This document shows positions 1-7,322 of a stretch of 11,468 nucleotides of DNA, in pieces (the stretch's first letter is position 1; each line of letters begins with the position of its first letter). The stretch is from NCBI GenBank assembly GCA_046715095.1, contig JBKJZQ010000232.1:1-11468 (forward strand), written 5' to 3'. Origin of the DNA: WHTI01 sp046715095. GTDB lineage: Bacteria > Actinomycetota > CADDZG01 > WHSQ01. A model generated the notes under the pieces. It was given only the letters and a program-made list of their open reading frames with translations. It did not search any database and was not told the origin of the DNA. A program made the translations under genes and the position numbers.

Positions 1-180
1 TTCTATCCCGCGTGGACCTACAACGGTCGTGTGCCCGGACCGACTATCCGTGCGACGGAGGGCGATCTGCTCGGGATCCGCCTCATCAACTCCACCGAGC
101 ATCTGCACACGATCCACTGGCATTCGATCCACCCTGCGGCGATGGACGGGATCCCGGGGGCCGGTGAGGTCGGTCCGGGG
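1..180 (+). pseudogene. Multicopper oxidase, internal fragment (5' end outside window, 3' part lost)
   Basis: Frame 1 is open from the first base and reads as the first cupredoxin domain of a multicopper oxidase (Cu-oxidase type 3, nitrite-reductase-like). The visible signs are YNGRVPGPTIRATEGD, then HTIHWHSIHPAAMDG. In this family the HxH pair (here HWH) supplies copper ligands, and the PAAMDGIPGAG stretch follows it. Family members oxidise a substrate or nitrite with copper centres, usually outside the cytoplasm. The similarity stops at about position 175-185. Beyond that, frame 1 runs through out-of-frame ZIP transporter sequence to a stop at 346-348. The remaining cupredoxin domain and the later copper ligands are absent, so the fragment cannot make a working enzyme. 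It may be a deletion remnant or an assembly join. The family call is fairly firm; the subfamily is not. Confidence 0.65.
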
Positions 181-224
181 CGGCTCTCGCCACAGGGGAA
201 GTCGCGCTCGGTACCTTCCTCGTC

Positions 225-548
225 ATGGGATTCGCGCTACACAACACGACGGAAGGCCTTGCGATCGTGGCCCCAATGGGCCGCGAGGGCGAGCGGCCTG
301 CGCTGCGTCACTTCGTGTTGCTCGGCGCGATCGCGGGCGTCCCTGTGATCGCCGGAGCGTGGGCGGGTGGTTTCATCTTCAACGCCGCATGGGCGGCACT
401 CGCGTTCGGTGTAGCCGCAGGAGCGATCGCGCAGGTGATCTGGACGATCGGACGCAGCATCAAAGGTGGACTTGCGACCGCCGCAGGAGCCGGAGGCTTC
501 GTCGCCGGGCTTGGATTCATGTACCTCACTTCGCTGTTGACCGCGTAG
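225..548 (+). CDS. ZIP-family metal transporter, C-terminal fragment
   Basis: The 107-residue product is hydrophobic and starts MGFALHNTTEGLAIVAP, which matches the metal-binding histidine/glutamate helix of ZIP transporters (HNxxEG). At least two more membrane spans follow (around LLGAIAGVPVIAGAWAGGFIF and WAALAFGVAAGAIAQVIW), and it ends in a short hydrophobic tail. ZIP proteins import divalent metals such as zinc, iron or manganese across the membrane. A full protein has about eight spans, so roughly the first half is missing. ZIP-like sequence appears to continue upstream of the ATG in the same frame (about 178-224, reading GAALATGEVALGTFLV), but a TGA at 165-167 closes the frame. No good ribosome binding site precedes the ATG at 225. 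I read this as the 3' remnant of a larger gene, joined to the multicopper oxidase fragment. It ends 9 bases before the hydrolase gene. Confidence 0.65.
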   Translation: MGFALHNTTEGLAIVAPMGREGERPALRHFVLLGAIAGVPVIAGAWAGGFIFNAAWAALAFGVAAGAIAQVIWTIGRSIKGGLATAAGAGGFVAGLGFMYLTSLLTA

Positions 549-557
549 GGTGCCCAC

Positions 558-1301
558 GTGGAAGAGAAGTCCCTGGCCGTCCTGTGCGACGGGCTCCGTC
601 TGAGGGGCGGTGCCTACGTTCCCGATGAGCCCCGGGGGGTCATCGTGCTCCTGCACGGGATCCCTTCCGTCTCTCCTCCCGAGGCCGGCGATGAGGGCTA
701 TCCGGGTCTGGCCCGGCGGCTCGCCGAACAGGGATGGATCGCCGCGTGGGCAGGGATGCGGGGAGCCAAGGAGTCGCCCGGTTTCTTTTCGATCGAAGGA
801 TGGGTCAGGGACGCTCGCGCGATCGTCGACGCCGCCCGCGCGCTCGAAGGTGCGGCGGGCCTTCCGCTGGCGATCCTCGGTTCGTCGGCCGGGGGAGCGG
901 TGGCGTGCGAGGTGGTGGCGCGAGGAGCGCCGGTCGACGCGCTCGTCCTCTTCGCCGCTCCCTCGCGGTGGGTTTCGTTCGCCGGTGAGGCGGCTGCGGC
1001 CGTGAAGCGGATCCGCGAGGATGCGGGGATGGAGCTGGCCCCCGAGGTCCTGGCCGATCCGAGGGGATGGGCGTCCGAGTTCGAATCGGTAACGGCGGAG
1101 AAAGCGATCGTGGGCGTCAAGGTTCCGGTCCTCGTGGTGCACGGCGACGCCGACGACGTCGTGCCGGTCGACCACGCCCGGCGGATCGCCGAGCGCTCTC
1201 GCTCGGCCGAGCTCCGCATCATCGAAGGCGCGCCGCATCAGTTGAGAAGGGTGGACGAGGCGGTCGAGGTCGCCGCCGAGTGGCTCGGGCGGGTGCTGTG
1301 A
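558..1301 (+). CDS. Alpha/beta hydrolase
   Basis: The 247-residue protein has the full alpha/beta hydrolase layout. An oxyanion-side strand and HG motif sit at residues 28-34 (VIVLLHG). The nucleophile elbow GSSAGG is at 108-113, with Ser110 as nucleophile. The acid strand VLVVHGDADDVVP ends at 203, with Asp199 the likely acid, and the catalytic His227 lies in GAPHQL. It lacks a signal peptide or membrane span, so it is probably a cytoplasmic esterase, peptidase-like hydrolase or thioesterase; the substrate cannot be told. The GTG start is chosen because AGGGTG (547-552), overlapping the ZIP stop codon, is a fitting ribosome binding site 5 bases upstream. The 3' end overlaps the next gene by four bases (GTGA), which suggests translational coupling. 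Family call firm, specific role unknown. Confidence 0.85.
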   Translation: MEEKSLAVLCDGLRLRGGAYVPDEPRGVIVLLHGIPSVSPPEAGDEGYPGLARRLAEQGWIAAWAGMRGAKESPGFFSIEGWVRDARAIVDAARALEGAAGLPLAILGSSAGGAVACEVVARGAPVDALVLFAAPSRWVSFAGEAAAAVKRIREDAGMELAPEVLADPRGWASEFESVTAEKAIVGVKVPVLVVHGDADDVVPVDHARRIAERSRSAELRIIEGAPHQLRRVDEAVEVAAEWLGRVL

Positions 1302-1549
1302 AGATCGCGCTGGGCGGCATCGTCTTTTTGGGGCTGGCGCTGACGCTGTCCCTCGCGGTGAAGGAAGGCATCGATACGCGAGGCGCTGTGACCCTCATCC
1401 TGATCCTCGGCTCTGGAGCCCTGGCCTTCGCCGCCATCCGCAGGTCGCGCTTTGGCGGGGTAGGTCCGATCAGGTGTCCCGGATGCTCCGGCTTGAACTC
1501 CCCTCACGCCCCTTATTGCAAGCACTGCGGGGTCCATTTCGAGGACTGA
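1298..1549 (+). CDS. Small membrane protein with C-terminal zinc ribbon
   Basis: This 83-residue gene is easy to miss because its frame stays open far upstream inside the hydrolase gene. The GTG at 1298 shares the GTGA overlap with the hydrolase stop, the usual sign of a coupled downstream start. Two hydrophobic segments (residues about 3-21, IALGGIVFLGLALTLSLAV, and about 30-47, AVTLILILGSGALAFAAI) are joined by a short charged loop. The C-terminus carries CPGC-x11-CKHCG, a CxxC...CxxC zinc ribbon expected to bind one zinc ion. The arrangement predicts a membrane hairpin with a zinc ribbon, probably facing the cytoplasm. No function is recognised; such ribbons often mediate protein contacts. 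Its place between the hydrolase and the E3 gene does not itself show a link to lipoate metabolism. Confidence 0.7.
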   Translation: MKIALGGIVFLGLALTLSLAVKEGIDTRGAVTLILILGSGALAFAAIRRSRFGGVGPIRCPGCSGLNSPHAPYCKHCGVHFED

Positions 1550-1587
1550 GCTATCGTCGAGACCCCTTTCCTTTCGTGGAGGTTCCG

Positions 1588-3012
1588 GTGGCAGATAAGA
1601 GCAGCGATTCTTTCGATGTAGTGATCCTCGGCGGCGGCAACGCCGGTTACTCGTGCGCGTTTCGGGCAGTGGGGCTCGGGTTGTCGGTAGCGATGATCGA
1701 GAACGACAAGGTCGGCGGGACGTGCCTCCACAGGGGCTGTATCCCGACCAAAGCTCTCCTCCACTCGGCCGACCTGCTCGACGAGATCCGGTCCGCCGGT
1801 AAGTTCGGCATCAAGACCTCTGAGCCCGACTACGACTGGGCTCAAGTTCAGAACTTCAAGCAGTCGGTCGTCGACCGGATGTACAAGGGCCTGTCGAGCC
1901 TCGTCAAGAAGAAGAAGATCGAGCTCATCGAGGGCACTGGCACGCTCGTCGACAAGAGGACGATCGCGGTCAAGACCTCTGATGGAGATCGTGCGGTCAC
2001 GGCGAACAAGGGGATCGTCATTTCGACCGGGTCGGTGCCGCGCGACCTCCCGTTCCTCAAAGCCGATGGCGACAACGTGCACAACTCGAACCACGGTTTG
2101 ACCGCCGAAGACGTTCCGGCCTCGGTCGTCGTCGTGGGCGGGAACTACATCGGTCTCGAGTTCGCGAGCGTCTACCGCAGCTTCGGCGCTGAGGTCACCG
2201 TGGTCGAGATGCTCCCCAAGGTCGCCCCCGCGGAAGACGCGGACATCTCCAAGTCGTTGCAGCAGTTGCTCGAGAAGCGAGGCATCCGGATCCTCACCGG
2301 CACCTCCGTGACGTCGGCCGAGACGAGTTCCTCGGGCGTCGAGGTCAAGGTGGAGAAGGACGGCAAAGAGGAGACGCTCAAGGCCGACCGTGCGTTCGTC
2401 GCGATCGGGCGCGCTCCGCGCTCCGACGGCATCGGTCTCGAGGAGGCCGGCGTCAAGACCGACAAGGGGTTCATCATCGTGGATCCGTTGTTCCACACCT
2501 CCGCCGAAGGCGTCTATGCGATCGGCGACGTCATTCACGTCCCGGACTCGGGATGGCCGCATCCGCAGCTCGCGCACGTTGCGTTCATCGAAGGCACCAA
2601 GGTTGCAGAGGTGCTCGGCGGCGAGCAGCCGAGCTCCGTTGACTACAAGAACATCCCGCACATCATCTATTGCCACCCGGAGGTGGCGGCCGTCGGGCTA
2701 ACCGAAGACAAGGCGAAAGAGATGGGTTACGAGGTCGTGACCGCGAAGTATCCGTGGCAGGCGAACGCCCGGGCGCTCATGCTGGGTGGGGGCCAGGGCT
2801 TCGTGAAGACCGTGGCGGAGAAAGACGGCGCCGTGCTTGGTGTGCACATCATCGGCGCACGTGCGTCCGACCTCATCACCGAGGCCCAGCTGGCGACATC
2901 GTGGGAGGCCTATCCGAGCGAGCTCGCCGAGCTGATCCACCCGCATCCGACCCTGACCGAGGCCCTCGGCGAGACGTTCCTGCACCTCGCCGGCAAACCT
3001 CTGCACGGATAG
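1588..3012 (+). CDS. lpdA: Dihydrolipoyl dehydrogenase (E3)
   Basis: E3 reoxidises the dihydrolipoyl arm of 2-oxoacid dehydrogenase complexes with FAD and NAD+. The 474-residue product has the FAD-binding GGGNAG near residues 15-20, the redox disulfide GGTCLHRGCIPTK (Cys46 and Cys51), the NAD-binding VVVVGGNYIGLE, a second FAD contact (VYAIGDV), and the C-terminal HPHPTLTE with the catalytic His453-Glu458 pair. Length and motif order are normal. The GTG start is preferred because GTGGAGG at 1576-1582 lies 5 bases upstream and the FAD motif then begins at the usual distance. A longer in-frame reading back to 1474 overlaps the zinc-ribbon gene and adds unrelated sequence. A 38-base gap separates it from that gene, and pyruvate kinase follows 14 bases later. 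E3 may also serve a 2-oxoglutarate or glycine cleavage complex elsewhere. Confidence 0.96.
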   Translation: MADKSSDSFDVVILGGGNAGYSCAFRAVGLGLSVAMIENDKVGGTCLHRGCIPTKALLHSADLLDEIRSAGKFGIKTSEPDYDWAQVQNFKQSVVDRMYKGLSSLVKKKKIELIEGTGTLVDKRTIAVKTSDGDRAVTANKGIVISTGSVPRDLPFLKADGDNVHNSNHGLTAEDVPASVVVVGGNYIGLEFASVYRSFGAEVTVVEMLPKVAPAEDADISKSLQQLLEKRGIRILTGTSVTSAETSSSGVEVKVEKDGKEETLKADRAFVAIGRAPRSDGIGLEEAGVKTDKGFIIVDPLFHTSAEGVYAIGDVIHVPDSGWPHPQLAHVAFIEGTKVAEVLGGEQPSSVDYKNIPHIIYCHPEVAAVGLTEDKAKEMGYEVVTAKYPWQANARALMLGGGQGFVKTVAEKDGAVLGVHIIGARASDLITEAQLATSWEAYPSELAELIHPHPTLTEALGETFLHLAGKPLHG

Positions 3013-3026
3013 GCGGCCGCCACCAC

Positions 3027-4451
3027 GTGAGCAACCGCCGGACCAAGATCGTCGCGACGCTGGGTCCCGCTAGTGATGAAGCAGACGCGATCGCGACGCT
3101 CATCGCCGCGGGAACCGACGTCTTCAGGCTGAACTTCGCTCATGCAGATCCCGAACGGCACGCGCGTACCGCGCGCCTGGTCAGCGACGTCGCCGAGGAC
3201 AAGGGACGGATCGTCGGTCTCCTGGCCGACCTTCCCGGGCCCAAGATGCGTTCCGGACCCGTTCGCGGAGACGAGGTCGTCCTCGCGACCGATGCGCGCT
3301 TCGTTCTGACGGCGAAGGACGTCGAAGGGGATGAGACCCGCGCTTCGACCACGGTGGGGGATCTCGCGGCGATGGTCTCGAAGGGCGACGAGATCTTCCT
3401 GGCGGACGGCGAGATCGTCCTCGTCGTCGAAAACGTGAGGGAGGGCGAGGTCGTTACGACCGTCGTGCGTGGGGGTGTGCTGCGGTCACGCAAGGGGATG
3501 CACCTTCCTCGGTCCGAACACAGGCTGCAGGCGTTCACTGAGAAGGACAGAGAGGCTCTCGATGTCGCTCTCAAGCTGAAGGTCGACCTCGTCGGTCTCT
3601 CGTTCGTCCGGAATGCCGGTGATGTCGAGCGTGCACGCGCGGCGCTCCCGAAGAGGGGCCACAAACCATTGCTCGTAGCGAAGATCGAAACGCGTTCCGC
3701 GGTCGAAGAGCTGCCGTTCATCGTCGGGGCAGCCGATGCGGTCATGATCGCCAGAGGCGACCTCGGGATCCAGACACCGTTGACGCGGGTGCCGTTATTG
3801 CAGAAGGAGATCATCAGCATCTGCAATCGCGCCGGGAAGCCGGTTATCACCGCCACCCAGATGCTCGAGTCGATGACGCACGCACCACTGCCCACACGGG
3901 CGGAGGTTGCCGACGTTGCGAACGCCGTGGTCGACGGGACCGATGCCTTGATGCTCTCGGAGGAAACCGCCATCGGAGACCACCCCGCCCTCGTCGTCGA
4001 GACCATGGCTCGAACGGCCTCGGTCGCCGAGACGTGGCCGCGAGGGAGTTCGCTCCTCGCGCAAGGCGATCTCGATGACGACAAGGTGTCGTGGGCCGTC
4101 GCCCACGCGGCGGTCGAGGCTGCCGAAGACCTGGGGGTGGCGGCGATCCTGTGCCCCACCAATTCCGGTTCTACCCCGAGGCGCGTTGCCTCGTTCCGAC
4201 CCTCGATGCCGATCGTCGGCATGTCCCAGAGGACCGAGATCCTCGGTGGCCTCGCGCTGCTGTGGGGGGTCCTACCCCTGGAGGTCGTCCCGATGCCGGA
4301 CGCTCGCGAGGCGGGCGAGGAGGTCAACCGGGCGGTCGGCGCGGCCCGGGATGCCGGGGTCGTGAGCGCGGGGGATCTCGTCGCCGTGGTGGCAGGCGCC
4401 CCCGGCCCCCGGGCCGGCCGCACCGACTTCGTCCGGGTGGTGCGCGTCTAG
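3027..4451 (+). CDS. pyk: Pyruvate kinase
   Basis: This enzyme converts phosphoenolpyruvate and ADP to pyruvate and ATP, the last step of glycolysis. The 474-residue protein begins at the expected RRTKIVATLGPAS. It has the substrate loop RLNFAHA (34-40), the catalytic AKIE with Lys219 and Glu221, the metal-binding RGDLG with Asp245, and PTRAEVADVANAVVDGTDA with the usual SEETA. A C-terminal domain of normal length follows, with TNSGSTPRRVASFRP. Several active-site positions deviate from the common form: Ala38 replaces the usual Ser, and DLPGPK (68-73) replaces DTKGPE. These changes are typical of potassium-independent pyruvate kinases. The GTG start has only a weak upstream AGGCGG (3011-3016) but fits the family N-terminus exactly. 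The gene lies 14 bases after lpdA, probably in one transcript. Its stop overlaps the stop of the converging transporter gene. Confidence 0.96.
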   Translation: MSNRRTKIVATLGPASDEADAIATLIAAGTDVFRLNFAHADPERHARTARLVSDVAEDKGRIVGLLADLPGPKMRSGPVRGDEVVLATDARFVLTAKDVEGDETRASTTVGDLAAMVSKGDEIFLADGEIVLVVENVREGEVVTTVVRGGVLRSRKGMHLPRSEHRLQAFTEKDREALDVALKLKVDLVGLSFVRNAGDVERARAALPKRGHKPLLVAKIETRSAVEELPFIVGAADAVMIARGDLGIQTPLTRVPLLQKEIISICNRAGKPVITATQMLESMTHAPLPTRAEVADVANAVVDGTDALMLSEETAIGDHPALVVETMARTASVAETWPRGSSLLAQGDLDDDKVSWAVAHAAVEAAEDLGVAAILCPTNSGSTPRRVASFRPSMPIVGMSQRTEILGGLALLWGVLPLEVVPMPDAREAGEEVNRAVGAARDAGVVSAGDLVAVVAGAPGPRAGRTDFVRVVRV

Positions 4452-5701
4452 AGGACCGCCCTAGAGGTCGGCGACTGGGGCTTCGGCGGGGGACGGTTCA
4501 GATCCTCCACGACGTCCGTGGCCGCCGGCGTTGGGTCGCGCCAGAACCACAGGTACCAGCCTGCGCCGGCGAGGACGATCCCGTTGACCAGATAGATCAG
4601 GCGGTAGTCGATCACCGAGATCAGCACGACTCCGAGGCCCATCGACAACGCGAACGGGAGGGTTAGCAGCGCCTCGGCGGCGGAGAACACCCTGCCCTGG
4701 AGGTGCTCGGGCGTCTTCTTCTGGATCAGCGTCATGTAGGCCACGAGGTGACCGGCCAGGCCTATCCCGACGACCAGCAGGCCGGTAGTCACCACGGGCA
4801 TCGAGGTCGACATGAGCATCGCCAGGCCGAGACCGACCGCACCGAGCGTGATGCCGAGATAGTTGACCTCGTCGATGCGACGGAGGGCTGGTCCACTGAT
4901 CACACCTCCGAGGATCGCGCCTGCTCCCTGGATCGAGGCGATGACCCCGATGAACTCCGCCTCCCGGCCGAGCCCCTCATCCACGAGCGCGAACAGCGCA
5001 ACTTCGAGCATCCCGATCGCCGCGAGCACGATGCAGATGACCACCATCACCACTCGGAGCGCGGGTGTCCGATTGATGTGCTGCCACCCGGCCGTCAATT
5101 CTTCTCGGAACAGGGGTCGCTCGTCGGAGCGGGCGACTTCGGGAACCTTCATCGCGGCGAGGAACGCGGCCGACGCGAAGAACGTCGCCGAGTCGATCGC
5201 CGCGATCGCACCTCCACCGAACGCCGCGAACACGGCCGCTCCAATGAGCGGTCCGATAAGCCTCAGTCCCTGGCGGATCGATTCGAGGAGCGAGTTGGCA
5301 TCGCCTAGCCCGTCGGAGCTCAGCATCGTGACCAGCAGTCCCGAGCGCGCCGCGAAGAAGACCTGTTGCGACCCTCCGTAGATCAGCGCGACCGCGTAGA
5401 TGATCCAGACGCGATCGGCCGACGTCACGAAGAAGAGGGCGAGGACGAGAACCCCGATGACGAGATCGTTCAGCAGCATCACTCGACGTCGCGAGAACCG
5501 GTCGATGTACACACCCGCGAAGGGCGCCAGGAACGCGGGAAGGGACAGCGCGAGGAAGACGCCTCCGGCCGCTCCATTCGACCCGGTCAGATCCTTGACC
5601 CAGATACCGAGGACGAGGAACAGGGCGACGTCGCCGAACATGTTGAGCGACTGTCCCGCGAGCAGGAGGCGGAACTGCTTGTTCCGGACCAGGTTCTTCA
5701 T
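4448..5701 (-). CDS. MFS transporter, probable drug/siderophore-type exporter
   Basis: The 417-residue protein is very hydrophobic, with about twelve predicted membrane spans. It carries the MFS loop 2-3 motif (GVYIDRFSRRRVM, residues 63-75). A NSLLESIRQGLRLIGPLIG helix, seen in the MFS_3/EntS-like exporter group, follows the fourth span. Members use the proton gradient to move small molecules outward; the cargo here cannot be told. The ATG at 5701 is chosen because MKNLVRNKQFRLLLAGQSLN is the standard start of this group and AAGGGAG lies just upstream. A longer in-frame start at 5938 would add 79 residues of proline- and arginine-rich, non-family sequence across the divergent promoter region. 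The gene is the only reverse-strand gene here. Its stop (CTA at 4448-4450 on the plus strand) overlaps that of pyk. The C-terminus ends in a short cytoplasmic, proline-rich tail. Confidence 0.86.
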   Translation of the reverse strand: MKNLVRNKQFRLLLAGQSLNMFGDVALFLVLGIWVKDLTGSNGAAGGVFLALSLPAFLAPFAGVYIDRFSRRRVMLLNDLVIGVLVLALFFVTSADRVWIIYAVALIYGGSQQVFFAARSGLLVTMLSSDGLGDANSLLESIRQGLRLIGPLIGAAVFAAFGGGAIAAIDSATFFASAAFLAAMKVPEVARSDERPLFREELTAGWQHINRTPALRVVMVVICIVLAAIGMLEVALFALVDEGLGREAEFIGVIASIQGAGAILGGVISGPALRRIDEVNYLGITLGAVGLGLAMLMSTSMPVVTTGLLVVGIGLAGHLVAYMTLIQKKTPEHLQGRVFSAAEALLTLPFALSMGLGVVLISVIDYRLIYLVNGIVLAGAGWYLWFWRDPTPAATDVVEDLNRPPPKPQSPTSRAVL

Positions 5702-5763
5702 GCTCCCTTGCCCTGCCTCGGGTACGGCACCTCGCCGAGGTCGCCGAAGGAATCTCTGAAAGG

Positions 5764-5880
5764 CATCATTTGAAAATATGCTGTCATATCTCGCGGCGCC
5801 AGGCCCCCGGGACGCCCTGTCGGGAACGGCGGAGGATGCGGGATACTGGGGCTCCGGGATAAGTATTTCAAAGCATTTAG
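5764..5880. promoter_or_regulatory. Divergent promoter/operator region between MFS gene and E2 gene
   Basis: The 230 bases between the MFS start (5701) and the E2 start (5932) hold two AT-rich patches (about 5765-5790 and 5859-5880) that stand out in an otherwise GC-rich window. The first contains a perfect inverted repeat, ATATG-CTGT-CATAT (5776-5789), directly after ATTTGAAAAT. The second, AAGTATTTCAAAGCATTT, carries a related TTTGAAAT core on the opposite strand. Promoters for both genes must lie here unless E2 is read from elsewhere. I could not place a convincing -35/-10 pair with proper spacing on either strand, so this is a regional call, and the paired repeats as an operator are an inference. 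Confidence 0.4.
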
Positions 5881-5931
5881 GCGGGCGCGCCGGAACGGGT
5901 GGCACGCCGTAGATCTCTCGAGGGGGAGGGC

Positions 5932-7314
5932 ATGGCAACCGAGATCAAGATGCCGCAGCTCGGCGAGACCGTGGTCGAGGGCACGATTACCAAGTGGCTG
6001 AAGCAGAAGGGTGACTCGGTTGAGGCCGACGAGTACATCGTTGAGGTCTCGACCGACAAGGTCGACTCCGAGGTCCCCTCCTCGGCGTCGGGCGTCATCC
6101 GGGAGATCCTGGTCGAAGAGGGAGAGACGGTCTCGGTCGGGACCGCGATAGCGATCGTTGACGAAGGTGGAGAGGGCGCGGGCGAAGAGGACGGCGGCGA
6201 TGGATCTTCCGAGGCCTCCGCGCCAGCCGGTGAAGCCGCCGAGCAAGAGGCCCCCGAGGCCGCTCAGGCGAAAGGCGCCGGGGACGAGTCCGACGAAGAG
6301 CCTGTAGCCGAGGGTGACTCCGGCGAGACCGCGGCCGAGGAGCGCGGCGACGGAGACACCTCCAAACGCGGGATCATCTCGCCGCTGGTCAGGCGACTCG
6401 CCGACGAGCACGACGTCCCGCTCGACGAGGTCGAAGGAACCGGCACCGGCGGGCGGATACGCAAACAGGACGTCCTGAGGTTCGTCGAAGAACGCAAGGC
6501 GAAGCCCCAGGCTAAGCCGGCGGCCCAGGCCGAGCCCGCCCCCGAGCCGAGGGAGACCGCGCCGCGGCCCCCGGCGGCGGCCCCCTCCGGTACCGGCCGC
6601 GAGGAGCTCGTCCCCTGGACGAACATCCGCCGCCGGACCGCGGAGCACATGGTCGCCAGCCATCTCGAGACCGCACGCGCGTGGAATGCGGCCGAAGCGG
6701 ATTGGTCGAACGTAGTCACGGTACGCGAACGCACCAAGGCGGCGTTCCGCGAGAAGGAGGGCTTCAACCTCACCTACATGCCGATGCTGGCGAAGCTCCT
6801 ATCGGACACGTTGCTCGAGATGCCCGAGGTCAACGCGACGTACGACGAGGAGCACGGCGGCAATCGCGTCAAGCACTACGTGAACATGGGGATCGCGGTT
6901 GCCCTCGAGGGCGGTGGCCTCATCGTGCCGGTGGTGAAGGGTGCCGACGAACGGAACCTCGTGGGGATCGCTCGGGGCATCAACGATCTTGTCGTGAAGG
7001 CTCGGACGAAGAAGCTGTCGCCCGACGATCTCCAGGGAGGCACGTTCACGATCACGAACCCCGGGCCGTTCGGATCGATCATCTCTGTGCCGATCATCCC
7101 TCAGGGTCAGACGGCCATCCTCGGCTTCGAGGCGATCCAGAAACGGGTGGTGGTCACCGAGGACGACGCGATCGCGATCAGAAGCATGGGCTTCTTGTCG
7201 CTATCGTGGGACCATCGGATCATCGATGGAGCCGAAGCCGCGAAGTTCCTCGCCCGTCTCAAGGAACGCATAGAAACCCACGACTTCACATCTGAACTGG
7301 CGCAATACCTGTAG
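5932..7314 (+). CDS. 2-oxoacid dehydrogenase complex E2 (dihydrolipoyl acyltransferase)
   Basis: E2 forms the core of the complex: its lipoyl arm takes the acyl group from E1 and passes it to coenzyme A. The 460-residue protein has one lipoyl domain (about 1-77, lipoyl lysine Lys43 in STDKVDSEVP) and an acidic Glu/Gly/Ala-rich linker (78-146). The peripheral subunit-binding domain (about 147-183, ISPLVRRLADEH...GTGGRIRKQDV) is followed by a Pro/Ala linker (187-222) and the acyltransferase domain (224-460). The catalytic motif DHRIIDG places His428 and Asp432. The ATG at 5932 is preferred because AGGGGGAGG (5921-5929) precedes it closely and the lipoyl domain starts at once; an upstream GTG at 5899 would place that purine run inside the gene. 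It heads the run with lipB and the E1 genes. TITNPGPFGS fits the pyruvate/branched-chain group, but motifs alone do not give the substrate. Confidence 0.94.
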   Translation: MATEIKMPQLGETVVEGTITKWLKQKGDSVEADEYIVEVSTDKVDSEVPSSASGVIREILVEEGETVSVGTAIAIVDEGGEGAGEEDGGDGSSEASAPAGEAAEQEAPEAAQAKGAGDESDEEPVAEGDSGETAAEERGDGDTSKRGIISPLVRRLADEHDVPLDEVEGTGTGGRIRKQDVLRFVEERKAKPQAKPAAQAEPAPEPRETAPRPPAAAPSGTGREELVPWTNIRRRTAEHMVASHLETARAWNAAEADWSNVVTVRERTKAAFREKEGFNLTYMPMLAKLLSDTLLEMPEVNATYDEEHGGNRVKHYVNMGIAVALEGGGLIVPVVKGADERNLVGIARGINDLVVKARTKKLSPDDLQGGTFTITNPGPFGSIISVPIIPQGQTAILGFEAIQKRVVVTEDDAIAIRSMGFLSLSWDHRIIDGAEAAKFLARLKERIETHDFTSELAQYL

Positions 7315-7322
7315 CCGTAACG

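Noticed and set aside
237..1238. 333-codon reverse-strand frame across the ZIP fragment and hydrolase
   Set aside because: The product is Arg/Asp/Gly-rich, lacks domains, and spans two forward genes with clear family motifs.
1513..2676. 387-codon reverse-strand frame inside lpdA
   Set aside because: It is charged, low-complexity translation antisense to E3 and has no motif; E3 is intact in the forward direction.
3140..4423. Long open frame (427 codons) on the reverse strand inside pyk
   Set aside because: The translation is rich in Ser, Arg, Thr and Ala with no recognisable motif and lies antisense to an intact pyruvate kinase. In GC-rich DNA with strong third-position bias, such antisense frames arise by chance.
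5702..5938. 79-residue N-terminal extension of the MFS transporter
   Set aside because: The extension is Pro/Arg-rich without family similarity and would cover the divergent promoter region and the E2 start. The ATG at 5701 gives the normal MFS N-terminus.
5698..6663. 321-codon reverse-strand frame over the E2 5' half
   Set aside because: It is Gly/Leu/Arg-rich antisense translation of the E2 linker and lipoyl domain, with no recognisable domain.
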